Below the pieces are notes generated by a model. The model searched no databases. It was given only the letters and a program-made list of their open reading frames with translations, and had not been told where the DNA came from. The translations under genes were made by a program, and so were the position numbers. A DNA stretch of 64,000 bases from UBA10649 sp965278965 (lineage in GTDB: Bacteria > Actinomycetota > Actinomycetes > S36-B12): positions 1,922,001 to 1,986,000 of the forward strand of contig OZ257127.1 in assembly GCA_965278965.1 (NCBI GenBank), given 5' to 3'. Positions 33,781 through 43,200 of the stretch are shown piece by piece (the stretch's first letter is position 1; every line of letters starts with the position of its first letter).

Positions 33781-34724
33781 GAGTGAGCAATCCCCCGGAA
33801 GTACTCGACCGTCCGCTCCAGCCCCTGGCGTAGCGGGATCGTGGGCTCCCAGCCGAGCGTCTCGCGCGCCCGCGTGATGTCGGGCTGGCGGCGGACGGGG
33901 TCGTCCTGCGGGAGCGGGAGGTGCTCGCGGCCGGGGTCGGTGCCGACGATGCTGATGACCTCCGTGGCCAGCTCCGTCATGGTGAACTCACCCGGGTTCC
34001 CCAGGTTGATCGGGCCCGTGACCTCGTGGGGCGTCGCCATCATCAGCAACAGGCCGTCGATGAGGTCGTCGACGTAGCAGAACGACCGAGTCTGGTCGCC
34101 GTCTCCGTAGATGGTCAGCGGCTGCCCGCGCAGCGCGGACATGATGAAGTTGGAGACCACGCGCCCGTCCTCCGGGTGCATGCGCGGCCCGTACGTGTTG
34201 AACAGGCGGACGACCTTGATGTCGAGGTCGTGCTGCCGGCGGTAGTCGAAGAACAGCGTCTCCGCTGCTCGCTTGCCCTCGTCGTAGCAGGCGCGGGGCC
34301 CGACGGGGTTCACGTTGCCCCAATAGTCCTCGGACTGCGGGTGGACCAGCGGGTCCCCGTACACCTCGGAGGTCGAGGTCAGCAGGATGCGCGCGCCCGT
34401 GCGCTTCGCCAGACCGAGCATGTTGATCGAGCCGTGGACGGCGGTCTTCGTCGTCTGGACCGGGTCACGTTGGTAGTGGACCGGCGACGCCGGGCACGCG
34501 AGGTGGTAGATCTCGTCGACCTCGACGTAGAGCGGGAACGTCACGTCGTGACGCAGCAGCTCGAACCGCGGGTTGTCACGGAACGCGGCGACGTTGTCCC
34601 GGGTCGAGGAGTAGAAGTTGTCGACGCAGAGCACCTCGTGGCCGGCGGCGAGGAGCCGCTCGCACACGTGCGATCCGATGAAGCCCGCACCGCCGGTGAC
34701 GAGAACACGCCGAAGTCCGCTCAC
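33777..34724 (-). CDS. UDP-glucuronate decarboxylase (UDP-xylose synthase)
   Basis: An extended SDR of 315 residues converting UDP-glucuronate to UDP-xylose. NAD motif GGAGFIGSHVCERLL, the catalytic TSTSEVYGDPLVHPQ with its glutamate, YWGNVNPVGPRACYDEGKR with YxxxK, and RLFNTYGPRMHPEDGRVVS are diagnostic for UXS rather than for RmlB or GalE. The GTG at 34724 is supported by a TAGGGT 7 nt upstream and removes seven poorly fitting residues. No UDP-glucose dehydrogenase is in the window, so UDP-GlcA must come from elsewhere. Confidence 0.88.
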   Translation of the reverse strand: MSGLRRVLVTGGAGFIGSHVCERLLAAGHEVLCVDNFYSSTRDNVAAFRDNPRFELLRHDVTFPLYVEVDEIYHLACPASPVHYQRDPVQTTKTAVHGSINMLGLAKRTGARILLTSTSEVYGDPLVHPQSEDYWGNVNPVGPRACYDEGKRAAETLFFDYRRQHDLDIKVVRLFNTYGPRMHPEDGRVVSNFIMSALRGQPLTIYGDGDQTRSFCYVDDLIDGLLLMMATPHEVTGPINLGNPGEFTMTELATEVISIVGTDPGREHLPLPQDDPVRRQPDITRARETLGWEPTIPLRQGLERTVEYFRGIAHS

Positions 34725-34731
34725 GGCCGCC

Positions 34732-34737
34732 ACCCTA
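34732..34737 (-). promoter_or_regulatory. leaderless -10 (TAGGGT) for the UDP-xylose synthase gene
   Basis: TAGGGT with a 7-nt spacer to the GTG at 34724. Confidence 0.55.
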
Positions 34738-34772
34738 GCGAGCACACCGGGCGCAACCGCCGCGCAGCGCGG

Positions 34773-35642
34773 CTAACGCGGACCCGCCGCCAGGTGGGCG
34801 AGGTACGACCCGTAGCCGCTCTTCGCCAGTGGCTCGGCGAGCTTCGCCAGCTCCTCGGACGAGATCCAGCCGTTGCGCCAAGCGATCTCCTCGACGCAGC
34901 CGATCTTCGTGCCGGTCCGGTCCTCGATGACTCGGACGAACTCGCCGGCGTCCTGGAGGGAGCGGAACGTGCCGGTGTCGAGCCAGGCCGTGCCCCGTTC
35001 GAGCACCGTCACCGTCAGGGCCCCAGCACCGAGGTAGTGGTCGTTGACCGCCGTGATCTCCAGCTCGCCGCGGGCGCTCGGCCGCACCGACCGGGCGACG
35101 TCGACGACGGAGCCGTCGTAGAAGTACAGGCCCGGCACCGCGTACGAGCTGCGCGGCCGCTCGGGCTTCTCCTCGATCGACAGCACACGTCCGTCCCCGT
35201 CGAACTCGACGACGCCGTACTCGCTCGGGTTGGCCACCTCATAGGCGAACACGTGCGCGCCGGAGACGTCGGTCAGCGAGGCGAGCCGCCGTCCCAGGCT
35301 CGGTCCGTAGAAGAGGTTGTCCCCGAGGATCAGCGCGGCACCGTCGCCGCCGAGGAAGTCCTCGGCGATGAGGAACGCCTGAGCAAGGCCCTCGGGCCGG
35401 GGCTGCACCGCGTACTCCAGCCGCATGCCCCACGCGGACCCGTCGCCCAGGAGTCGGGAGAAGGCCGCCGAGTCCTCCGGTGTGGTGATGACCAGGACGT
35501 CACGAAGCCCAGCCGCCATGAGGGTCGCGAGCGGGTAGTGGATCATCGGCTTGTCGTACACGGGCAGGAGCTGCTTGCTCACACCCATCGTGATCGGCCA
35601 CAGACGGCTGCCGGTCCCCCCGGCCAGGATGATCCCCTTCAC
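34773..35642 (-). CDS. rmlA: glucose-1-phosphate thymidylyltransferase RmlA
   Basis: Makes dTDP-glucose from dTTP and glucose 1-phosphate, the entry to all dTDP-deoxysugars including the module at 20.9-24.8 kb. 289 residues with the nucleotidyltransferase signature GGTGSRLWPITMGVSKQLLP, ILGDNLFYGPSL, EYGVVEFD and a WLDTGTFRSLQDAGEFV substrate loop, full length for the short (RmlA) form. No rmlB, rmlC or rmlD lies in the window. GTG start with a TAGGTT -10 7 nt upstream; the TAG of that box is the stop codon of the upstream GT2. Confidence 0.92.
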   Translation of the reverse strand: MKGIILAGGTGSRLWPITMGVSKQLLPVYDKPMIHYPLATLMAAGLRDVLVITTPEDSAAFSRLLGDGSAWGMRLEYAVQPRPEGLAQAFLIAEDFLGGDGAALILGDNLFYGPSLGRRLASLTDVSGAHVFAYEVANPSEYGVVEFDGDGRVLSIEEKPERPRSSYAVPGLYFYDGSVVDVARSVRPSARGELEITAVNDHYLGAGALTVTVLERGTAWLDTGTFRSLQDAGEFVRVIEDRTGTKIGCVEEIAWRNGWISSEELAKLAEPLAKSGYGSYLAHLAAGPR

Positions 35643-35649
35643 GGCCGTG

Positions 35650-35655
35650 AACCTA
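35650..35655 (-). promoter_or_regulatory. leaderless -10 (TAGGTT) of rmlA built on a stop codon
   Basis: Read on the - strand, TAGGTT starts with the TAG stop of the GT2 gene (35653-35655) and has a 7-nt spacer to the rmlA GTG. Confidence 0.5.
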
Positions 35656-36513
35656 CCGGTCGCGCGGCGGCAGCAGTCCCCTCGCGCTGGACTTCGCCTG
35701 CTCCCAGCGGTCGTCCTCGACCGTCACCGCGAGCGCAACGTTGACCACGAGCCGGCGCAGGGTCCGCAGCGCGTGCCGGGGCGACTGCGCGAACTCCTCG
35801 GGCATGAGCCGCAGCCGGTTGCGGACCATCGTCATGCGCCGGTGCGGCGCATGACCGGTCGCCAGGACGGTGTGGCCCAGGAAGCGGATGGCGCGCGCGT
35901 GGCCGATGCGATGGCGGATGGACAGCTCAGGGGCGATCACGACGAGGCGCCCCAACGCCCGAAGCCGCACGCAGGCCGCCGCGTCGACCGCATCGATGCC
36001 GAACGACTCGTCGAAGCCACCGATCTGCGTGAGCGCCTCCACGTGCCAGGCCGTGCCGGTCTGGATGACCTCCGGGGTCGTCGGCACTCCCGCCACGAGG
36101 TCGACGGGGTAGCCGAAGGCGCCGCTGTCGTCGTCGACCCGTCCGGCGGCGACCGCGCCGACCCGGGCACCGAGCATCGCGGTCGCGTCCTCGATCGCCG
36201 CGCCCAGCAGGTCGATGTAGCCGTCGGGCAGCACGGAGTCCTGGTCGACGGTCAGCAGCCAGGTGGCGCCGGCCTCGCGGGCAGCCCTCAGACCGGCGTT
36301 CAGACTGCGGGCGATTCCGGCGTTGTGCGCGTGCCGGACGACGACGACGCCGCGGTCAGCGACTCGGCGGAGCACCGGGTCCGCCGTGACCGGACTGGCG
36401 TCGTCCGCGACCACAAGTGGGACTCCCGCGCCCACGAGGGCGTCAACCAGTGACAGCACGTCGACGGGATCGGGCCGGTACGTCGGCACGACCGCGGCGA
36501 TCTGGCTCGTCAC
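35653..36513 (-). CDS. glycosyltransferase family 2 (rhamnosyltransferase-like)
   Basis: A 286-residue GT2 with AAVVPTYRPDPVDVLSL, PLVVADDASPVTAD, AHNAGIARSLNAGLRAA, the metal-site WLLTVDQDSVLPDGYI and EALTQIGGFDESFGIDAVDAA. The TVDQDS pattern and FDE(S/D)FFID-like motif are those of rhamnosyltransferases; with rmlA adjacent this is plausible but not proven. The GTG at 36513 is preferred to a longer frame because TACCCT lies 6 nt before it and the first beta-strand follows directly. Confidence 0.85.
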   Translation of the reverse strand: MTSQIAAVVPTYRPDPVDVLSLVDALVGAGVPLVVADDASPVTADPVLRRVADRGVVVVRHAHNAGIARSLNAGLRAAREAGATWLLTVDQDSVLPDGYIDLLGAAIEDATAMLGARVGAVAAGRVDDDSGAFGYPVDLVAGVPTTPEVIQTGTAWHVEALTQIGGFDESFGIDAVDAAACVRLRALGRLVVIAPELSIRHRIGHARAIRFLGHTVLATGHAPHRRMTMVRNRLRLMPEEFAQSPRHALRTLRRLVVNVALAVTVEDDRWEQAKSSARGLLPPRDR

Positions 36514-36519
36514 CGTGCC

Positions 36520-36525
36520 AGGGTA
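36520..36525 (-). promoter_or_regulatory. leaderless -10 (TACCCT)
   Basis: TACCCT on the - strand, 6 nt from the GTG at 36513. Confidence 0.5.
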
Positions 36526-36573
36526 GCCACGGGCGGCGGCCCACCCCACGGGATTGATCGGGAGAATGGGTCA

Positions 36574-38076
36574 ATGACCGTTCAGGGCTCGCCGCCGCCA
36601 CGGAACGGCCGGGAGCCCGCAACGGTGCTCGCGACCGTCGTGGTGGCCGTGCTGGGCGTCGGAGCCGTTCTCGTCGCCGCGGTCCGCGCGATGCCGAACA
36701 TGGGCGCCCCTGACCGGGGCGTGTTCGTGTCGACGGCCGAGCGGATGATCGCCGGCGACCGCCTCTACGTGCAGGTCTGGGACAACAAGGACCCCGTCTT
36801 CTACTACCTGATGGCGACGGGCCGGCTCCTCACCCCGCTCATGGACTACGCGCTGGAGCTAGGCTGGCTCGCCGTCGTCGCCGTCGCGGCCTACTCCCTG
36901 TCCCGACACGTCTCGTCCGGACGTCCACCGGCGGTCATCGGCGCCTCCCTGGCCCTCCTGGGAGTGACGGGCGCGGCCTACATCGCCGGGTACACCTACC
37001 TGCCGGGGACCGCCCTCGTGCTCGTCGCGACGGCGCTGACGGCCCAGCGCCGCCCGGTAGCGGTGGGCGTCGTGCTGGGCGTGCTGGCGTTCACCAAGCC
37101 GATGATGCTTCCGCTCGCCGTGGTCGCCCTCGCGCCGTGGTGGTGGCGCACCCGTGAGGTCCGCGACCTCGGGCGCATGGCCGTCGGACTGGCTCCGGTG
37201 GCCGCCGCATTCCTTGTCCTCCTCGCCGCACGGGGTGAGCTGGGCGGCTGGGTCGACGCGCAGCTCGACAACGTGGGCTACTCCCAGCAGCGGCTGAGGG
37301 ACAACGGCCAGAACCCCATCGTGGACCACCTGTCGCGGGTCATCGGCGCCCACGAGCTGCTTCTCATCGCGCTCGTCGTCGCCACCTCGGCGGGGGTCCT
37401 GTGGTGGGCGCGCGGCCGGGGCGACGAGCGGGCGCAGGCGGCACGCGTCCTTGCGGTGTCGACGCTCGCGAGCGGGGCAGCCGCCGTGGTCGTCATCGCG
37501 GCCACCGGCCTCGGACCCTGGCACAACCAGCTCCTGCAGCCGACGATCGCGCTGGCTGCCGCCCTGCTGGCCGTCCCGGTCGCCGTGCTGCTGCGTCGCC
37601 CGCTCACCGCTCTCGCCTGCCTGGTGCTCGTGCCCGTCGTGGGCTGGGTGCTTGGCGGGGGCGCCGCCGCGTCCGACTACCGGGACTCGCTGCGGTTCTA
37701 CCGCGGGAGCATCGGCGTGCTCCTCCAGGTCCCGGCCGACGCCCAGGCGATCCTGGATCTCGGTCCGACCGGCACGTACGCGCGGCTCGGCGGGGAGTAC
37801 GACGACGGGCACGCGCACGGCCTGGAGAGCTGGCAGCTGGCGTGCCCCCGGTTCCACCAATACTTCTTCCAGGCCGCGAGCGTCCTGGACCCTGTGCTGG
37901 CCTGCGTCGCCACAGCCCCGGTCGTGCTGGTCTCGCCGACCTTCGCCCCTCGGCCGCCGGACATGCAGACACCGGAGTGGAACGCGTTCGTCGCAAAGGG
38001 CGAGGCCCTCCTTGCCGCCGACTACGACTGCGTAGTCCACGAGGACTTCCGCCTGTGCACCCGGCGTACCGGCTGA
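36574..38076 (+). CDS. GT-C-like polytopic membrane glycosyltransferase
   Basis: A 500-residue protein with about 10 hydrophobic helices and a C-terminal soluble domain from about residue 370 holding three cysteines. After the first helix comes GAPDRGVFVSTAERMIAG and YVQVWDNKDPVFYYLMATG, the acidic first-loop signature of GT-C enzymes that use polyprenyl-phosphate sugars on the outer face of the membrane. ATG with GGGAGA 7 nt upstream. The gene stands alone and ends at a strong inverted repeat. Acceptor unknown. Confidence 0.75.
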   Translation: MTVQGSPPPRNGREPATVLATVVVAVLGVGAVLVAAVRAMPNMGAPDRGVFVSTAERMIAGDRLYVQVWDNKDPVFYYLMATGRLLTPLMDYALELGWLAVVAVAAYSLSRHVSSGRPPAVIGASLALLGVTGAAYIAGYTYLPGTALVLVATALTAQRRPVAVGVVLGVLAFTKPMMLPLAVVALAPWWWRTREVRDLGRMAVGLAPVAAAFLVLLAARGELGGWVDAQLDNVGYSQQRLRDNGQNPIVDHLSRVIGAHELLLIALVVATSAGVLWWARGRGDERAQAARVLAVSTLASGAAAVVVIAATGLGPWHNQLLQPTIALAAALLAVPVAVLLRRPLTALACLVLVPVVGWVLGGGAAASDYRDSLRFYRGSIGVLLQVPADAQAILDLGPTGTYARLGGEYDDGHAHGLESWQLACPRFHQYFFQAASVLDPVLACVATAPVVLVSPTFAPRPPDMQTPEWNAFVAKGEALLAADYDCVVHEDFRLCTRRTG

Positions 38077-38088
38077 CCGCCTCCCGAC

Positions 38089-38140
38089 ACCTGCAGCTTG
38101 CGGGGCGGATCCGTCGGGGATCGCCCCGCAAGCTGCAGGT
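38089..38140. terminator. long inverted repeat, probable terminator
   Basis: Arms of 19 bp (38089-38107 and 38122-38140) match perfectly, and beyond a one-base bulge four more pairs extend the stem, leaving a tiny loop. Located 12 nt after the stop of the GT-C-like gene and before the gmd promoter. Confidence 0.7.
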
Positions 38141-38189
38141 CTCGGCGGGGGTCGGCGGTGTTCGGCCCGGTCGCCCACGGCCGCCTCGG

Positions 38190-38195
38190 TAAGGT
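38190..38195 (+). promoter_or_regulatory. putative -10 (TAAGGT) for the gmd operon
   Basis: TAAGGT lies about 48 nt before the gmd start, downstream of the terminator repeat; the leader contains GGAGGAA at 38235-38241. Confidence 0.4.
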
Positions 38196-38243
38196 ACGAG
38201 GCGCGCTCGTGCCCGGGCGCCGCGGATCGCAGGCGGAGGAACC

Positions 38244-39248
38244 TTGACTGAGGCAAAGCGCGCCTTCATCACCGGCGTGACGGGCCAGGACGGCTCCTAC
38301 ATGGCCCAGCAGCTGCTGGAGAAGGGTTACGAGGTGCACGGCCTCGTCCGCCGCTCCTCCACCTTCAACCGCGGCCGCATCGACCACCTGCACCACGACG
38401 AGCATGTCCCGGGCCGCAACCTCCACCTGCACTACGGGGACGTCACCGACGCCGCCCGGATGTCCCAGCTCATCCACGAGCTGCGGCCGCACGAGGTCTA
38501 CAACCTGGCCGCCCAGTCGCACGTACGCGTCTCGTTCGACGAGCCGGCCTACACCGCGCAGGCGACGGGCGTCTCCACCCTCAACCTGCTCGAGGCGATC
38601 CGCAGCGTCGACACGTCGATCCGCTTCTACCAGGCCTCGACGAGCGAGATGTTCGGCGCGAGCCCGCCGCCGCAGAACGAGCTGACCCCGTTCTACCCGC
38701 GCAGCCCGTACGGCGCCGCGAAGGTCTACTCGTACTGGATCACCCGCAACTACCGCGAGGCGTACGACATGTACGCCGTCAACGGCCAGCTGTTCAACCA
38801 CGAGTCCCCGCGGCGGGGCGAGACCTTCGTGACCCGCAAGGTGACCCGCGCCGTCGCGAACATCGTCAAGGGCAGCCAGACCGAGCTCTGGATGGGCAAC
38901 CTCGACTCCGTTCGCGACTGGGGCTACGCCCCGGAGTACACCGACGGGATGTGGCGCATGCTGCAGGCCGACACCCCCGACGACTACGTCCTGGCGACCG
39001 GATCGGCGTACACGATCCGCGACTTCCTCGGCTTCGCGTTCGGCCACGTCGGGCTCGACTGGCAGGACTACGTGCGGTTCGACCCGAAGTTCCTGCGGCC
39101 CACCGAGGTCGACGAGCTCATCGGCGACGCCGGCAAGGCGCACGCGGTCCTCGGGTGGAAGGCCCACGTCCTGCCGCCCGAGCTCGCCCGGATCATGGTC
39201 GACGCCGACATCGCCCGCCTCGACGGCGCCCCCGAGGGCTCGTTCTAA
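38244..39248 (+). CDS. gmd: GDP-mannose 4,6-dehydratase
   Basis: Converts GDP-mannose to GDP-4-keto-6-deoxymannose, precursor of GDP-fucose, GDP-rhamnose and others. 334 residues: NADP motif TGVTGQDGSYMAQ, RRSSTFNRGRIDHL, active-site QASTSEMFGA with the catalytic Thr and Glu, YGAAKVYSYW with YxxxK, NHESPRRGETFVTRKVTRAV and NLDSVRDWGYAPEY. All catalytic residues are intact. The start is an unusual TTG, supported by GGAGGAA just upstream and by the normal length. It heads a rightward series, gmd, gmd-like, fusion GT, GT4, to 45043. Confidence 0.93.
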   Translation: MTEAKRAFITGVTGQDGSYMAQQLLEKGYEVHGLVRRSSTFNRGRIDHLHHDEHVPGRNLHLHYGDVTDAARMSQLIHELRPHEVYNLAAQSHVRVSFDEPAYTAQATGVSTLNLLEAIRSVDTSIRFYQASTSEMFGASPPPQNELTPFYPRSPYGAAKVYSYWITRNYREAYDMYAVNGQLFNHESPRRGETFVTRKVTRAVANIVKGSQTELWMGNLDSVRDWGYAPEYTDGMWRMLQADTPDDYVLATGSAYTIRDFLGFAFGHVGLDWQDYVRFDPKFLRPTEVDELIGDAGKAHAVLGWKAHVLPPELARIMVDADIARLDGAPEGSF

Positions 39249-39297
39249 GGAAGCCGGTCGGCGCAGTGGCGACAGCGACGGCGACGGCGGCGACACC

Positions 39298-40278
39298 ATG
39301 ACGACGGCACTGATCACCGGGGCTGCGGGCCAGGACGGCATCCTGCTGTCCCAGTCCCTGGTTGCCGAGGGGTACCGCGTCGTCGGGTTGATCAAGCCCG
39401 GAACCTCCGGGGCCGTGCTGCACGCCTACGCCCCAAAGGTCGAGGTCGTCGATGTCGACCTCGCCGACCTTCCCGCGCTCGCGGCGCTCATCGACCGCGT
39501 GCGCCCCGACGAGGTCTACAACCTTGGCGGCGTCAGCTCGATCGTCGAGTCCGTCAACCACCCGGAGATGACCCAGCGGGTGAACGTCGAGGCCGTCGCC
39601 GCACTGCTCGACGCGATCGCTGCCCTCCCCCGGCCGTGCGCGTTCGTCCAGGCCGCCTCCGGCACCGTGTTCGAGGCGAGCGTCGCCGAGCCGCAGGACG
39701 AGTCGACCCCGCGGGCCCCGCGCACGCCCTACGCCTGCGCGAAGGCGGAGACCCTCGACCTCGTCGCGGCCGCTCGCGCCGAGCGCGGCCTGCGCGCGTC
39801 TTCGGCGATCCTCTACAACCACGAGTCCCCCCTGCGGGGCAGCGGGTTCGTCACCCGCCGCATCACCGAGGGGGCCGCCCGGATCGCGGCCGGGCTCCAG
39901 GAGACCCTCGAGCTCGGCAACATCGACGTCTGCCGGGACTGGGGCTGGGCGCCGGACTACGTGCGGGCGATGCGGGCGATGGCGCTGGCCGACGAACCTG
40001 ACGACTACATCCTGGCGACGGGGGAGGCGCACTGGCTGCGTGAGTTCCTTGAGATCGCCTTCCAGGCCGTCGGGATCGACGACTGGACCTCACGGGTCGT
40101 CACGCGGGAGGACCTGCGCCGCTCCACCGACCCGGTCGTCCTGCGCGGCGACAGCAGCAAGGCCTACGCGCGCCTGGGCTGGCAGCACACGCGCACGTTC
40201 GCGCAGATCGCCGAGGAGATGGTCGCCTACGACATGCGCCTGGTCCGCGACCCACAGGCCATGTGGCACGAGACATGA
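39298..40278 (+). CDS. GMD-family SDR paralogue, probable GDP-4-keto-6-deoxymannose reductase or epimerase
   Basis: A 326-residue SDR clearly derived from Gmd: TGAAGQDGILLSQ, LYNHESPLRGSGFVTRRI, GNIDVCRDWGWAPDYV and YACAKAE with YxxxK are kept. In the active-site strand the Gmd sequence S-T-S-E is replaced by A-S-G-T, so the glutamate needed for 4,6-dehydration is lost. It is therefore more likely a reductase of the Gmd product (Rmd-like) or an epimerase. ATG start 49 nt after gmd, following a GGCGAC-rich spacer without a clear ribosome binding site. Its stop overlaps the next start (ATGA). Confidence 0.75.
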   Translation: MTTALITGAAGQDGILLSQSLVAEGYRVVGLIKPGTSGAVLHAYAPKVEVVDVDLADLPALAALIDRVRPDEVYNLGGVSSIVESVNHPEMTQRVNVEAVAALLDAIAALPRPCAFVQAASGTVFEASVAEPQDESTPRAPRTPYACAKAETLDLVAAARAERGLRASSAILYNHESPLRGSGFVTRRITEGAARIAAGLQETLELGNIDVCRDWGWAPDYVRAMRAMALADEPDDYILATGEAHWLREFLEIAFQAVGIDDWTSRVVTREDLRRSTDPVVLRGDSSKAYARLGWQHTRTFAQIAEEMVAYDMRLVRDPQAMWHET

Positions 40279-43200
40279 CCACCCGGCGCCGGGTCTCGCA
40301 CGCGCAGAACGCCGAGGACATCCGCGTCTGGCGGGCCTTCGCGGACGAGGACCCGACGTCACTGCGCTTCGTCGACGTCGGCGCCAACGAGCCCCGGCAC
40401 CTGTCGATCACGGCCAGCCTGCATGACGAGGGCTGGCGCGGTCTGCTGATCGAGGCCGATCCCGAGCTGGCCGCCGAGTTGCGCATCCACCGGCCCGGCG
40501 ACGTGGTGGTCGAAGCGGCTGCCGCCGACGGCGACGGCGAGCTGGTCTTTCATCGAGTGCCGGGCACCGGTCTGGGCACCCTGGACGCCGACGAGGCGGC
40601 GGCTGCTGCTGCACGCGGCTTCGCCGTCGAGACCGTTGCCGTGCGCACTCGATCACTCGACGAGATCCTCGACGAGGCCGACCTCGGCGACATCCACTTC
40701 ATGTCGATCGATGTCGAGGGCGCCGAAGCCGTTGTTCTGCAAGGACTCTCGCTCACCCGGCATCGGCCGTGGACGCTTTGCGTCGAGGCGGTCCTCCCCG
40801 GGACGAGCACCCCGAGCGAAGGGCCGTGGGAGCCCGGTCTGCTGGCATCGGGCTACCGGTTCGTCGCGTTCGACGGCATCAACCGGTGGTATGTGGCCGA
40901 CGAGCACGCCGAACGCGCCGAGGCTCTGGGGATCCCGTTCAACGCCATCGACGCCGGCGAGCACGGCTGGGTCGTCGAGGCCCAGGCGACGGCACGGGCA
41001 CGCGTCGACCGGGCCGACATCCGACGGGCCTGGACGCGCGAGCTGATCCTGCACGACATCGCCGGGGAGGTCCCCCGCGCCGAGTACGAGCGGCAGATCG
41101 CCGAGCTGCGTGGTGCGCTCGTCTCGGTCGAGGGATCGCGCAGCTTCCGCTACGCCCGCAAGGCGGCCCGGGTCGGCAAGGGCGCCGCGCTGCGTGCCCG
41201 CCACGCCGTCGATCGGCTCCCCGGGCCGATCCGGGCCTCCCTCGTCCGCTCACGACACCTGCGCCTGGTCACCGCGACGATGGACCAGCTCACCGACCCG
41301 GCGTACCTCGGCCGGCCGCCGGCCGACGTCGTCGACTGGATCACGCCGGACGGGCTGCCACCAGGCCCGGCCGGCGGGTTCGGCCTGGAGCCGTTCGGCC
41401 CCGCCGATGCCACCGCCGCGACAGCGTGGCTCGACGCCGGTCCGTACGACACCGACGTGCTGCTCGACCGACGCACGGACAACCACGGCGACGAGCTCGG
41501 ACGCACGGCTGCCGCCCTGCGGGAGCGCCTGCGCATCGCGGACCGGCCCGCGAGCCCGCGGTGGGCCGGCGGAAGCGCGGTCCTGTTCGACGCGCGCTGC
41601 CTGCAGACGCCGGCGTTCGGCACCCGCGGCATCGGACGGTTCGCCCGGTCCGCCCTCGACGGCGTACGCGCGGCGGTGGGCGACGAGCGGCTCGTGCTGC
41701 TTGTCGACCCTGGCCTCGAGCCGCTACCTGCCGACCTCGCCGGCGACGCCCGGCAGACCACCCGCGTCGACGAGCGGACGGTCCCCCTGTACGGCGCGCT
41801 CGTGCAGCCATCGCCGATGACCGCGAGCGTCCTTCCGTATCTGCCGCTCCTGCACAGCCAGGCGCACAAGATCGCGGTCGTCTTCGACTTCATCCCGATG
41901 CACTACCCGACGGTCTACCTGCGGCACTTCGCGGCGCGCACGGAGTACGCCGCCGCCCTCGATGCGCTCCGGCTCTACGACGAGTTCGCCTGCATCTCTC
42001 ACCTCGCCCGCACCGAGCTGCTCTCGCTGCTAGGCCACCCCCTCGACGGCCCCGGCGCCGTCCCCGCCGTCGTCGCCTGGCCACGCGACGTGCTCCCTGC
42101 CGGTGCGGCGATGCCGGCCTCCCGCGGGGCCGGACCGATCGTCGTCATGACCGGGGACGAGCCGCGCAAGAACACGTTCGGCGCGCTCGCCGGGATAGGC
42201 GCGGCCACCGCGGGCGACGCTGGTCGGGACGTCGTCGTCATCGGCATGGCCGGCCAGGGCGACCGCGTGCACCACTGGTCGATCGGGGCGGCGATGCGTC
42301 CGGGAGAGGCACGAACCACGGACCGCATCAGCGACGAGGAGATGCACGATCTCCTCGCGTCGGCCAGCCTCGTCGTCGTCGCGAGCTTCGACGAAGGGTT
42401 GTCGCTGCCCGTGATCGAGGCCCTGCGCGCGGGTGTCCCGGTCGTCGCCGCCGACATCCCGGCGCACCGCGAGCTGATCGGCGCCGGGTCCTACCTGGCG
42501 GACCCACGCAGTCCGAAGTCGTTGGCCCGAGCCGTGCGCCGCCACCGCGGGCGCGCCGCGACCCAGCAGCGGCAGGCCCAACGGTTGGTCCAGCACCGGC
42601 ACGTCGCGCTGGAGGACGCCATCGGTTCCATGGTCGCCGGCGCGGCCAAGGCCACCGCGGTCGACCTGCCCCAGGCGGCCGTCCACGTGGCCGGGCGCGG
42701 CCTGCGCGTCGGCATCGGCACGCCATGGGCGCCCCAGCGCTCCGGCGTCGCTGACTTCTCCACGACGACCACCATCGAGCTGGCCCGGCTGGCGGACGTG
42801 ACCGTCTACGCGACCGCCGACGCCGACGTCGCCGGGACGACACCGTCCGACGTGCGCATCCGAGCGGCCCGGATCGAGGACGTCCTGGCCCACGGAGCCG
42901 GCGACGACGTGTTCGTCTCCGTGGTCGGCAACAGCCACTTCCACCTGCCCTTCCTCGCGGCGATCGACCGCGGTGACGCCGTGGTCGTGTCGCACGACAC
43001 CCGGCTCGTGGAGCTCTACCTCGCACTGCGTGGCCGGGGCGGGGTCGAGCAGGTCATGCTCCGCGGCACCGGCCGGCGCTCCCTTGTGCCCGCGCTCGAC
43101 GACCAGATCGACGACATGCGGCTGTTGCAGGACGCAGGGTTCTGGGAGGTCGCGCGACGCGCCCGGATGCTCGTCATGCACACGCCGACGGCCGCACCGC

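Noticed and set aside
33777..34724. Considered as RmlB (dTDP-glucose 4,6-dehydratase)
   Set aside because: The SEVYGDP and YWGNVNPVGPRACYDEGKR motifs are those of UDP-glucuronate decarboxylase, and the length is right for that family.
39260..39297. GGCGAC-rich spacer before the GMD paralogue considered as a functional repeat
   Set aside because: The units are imperfect and short, and such runs are common by chance in GC-rich DNA.
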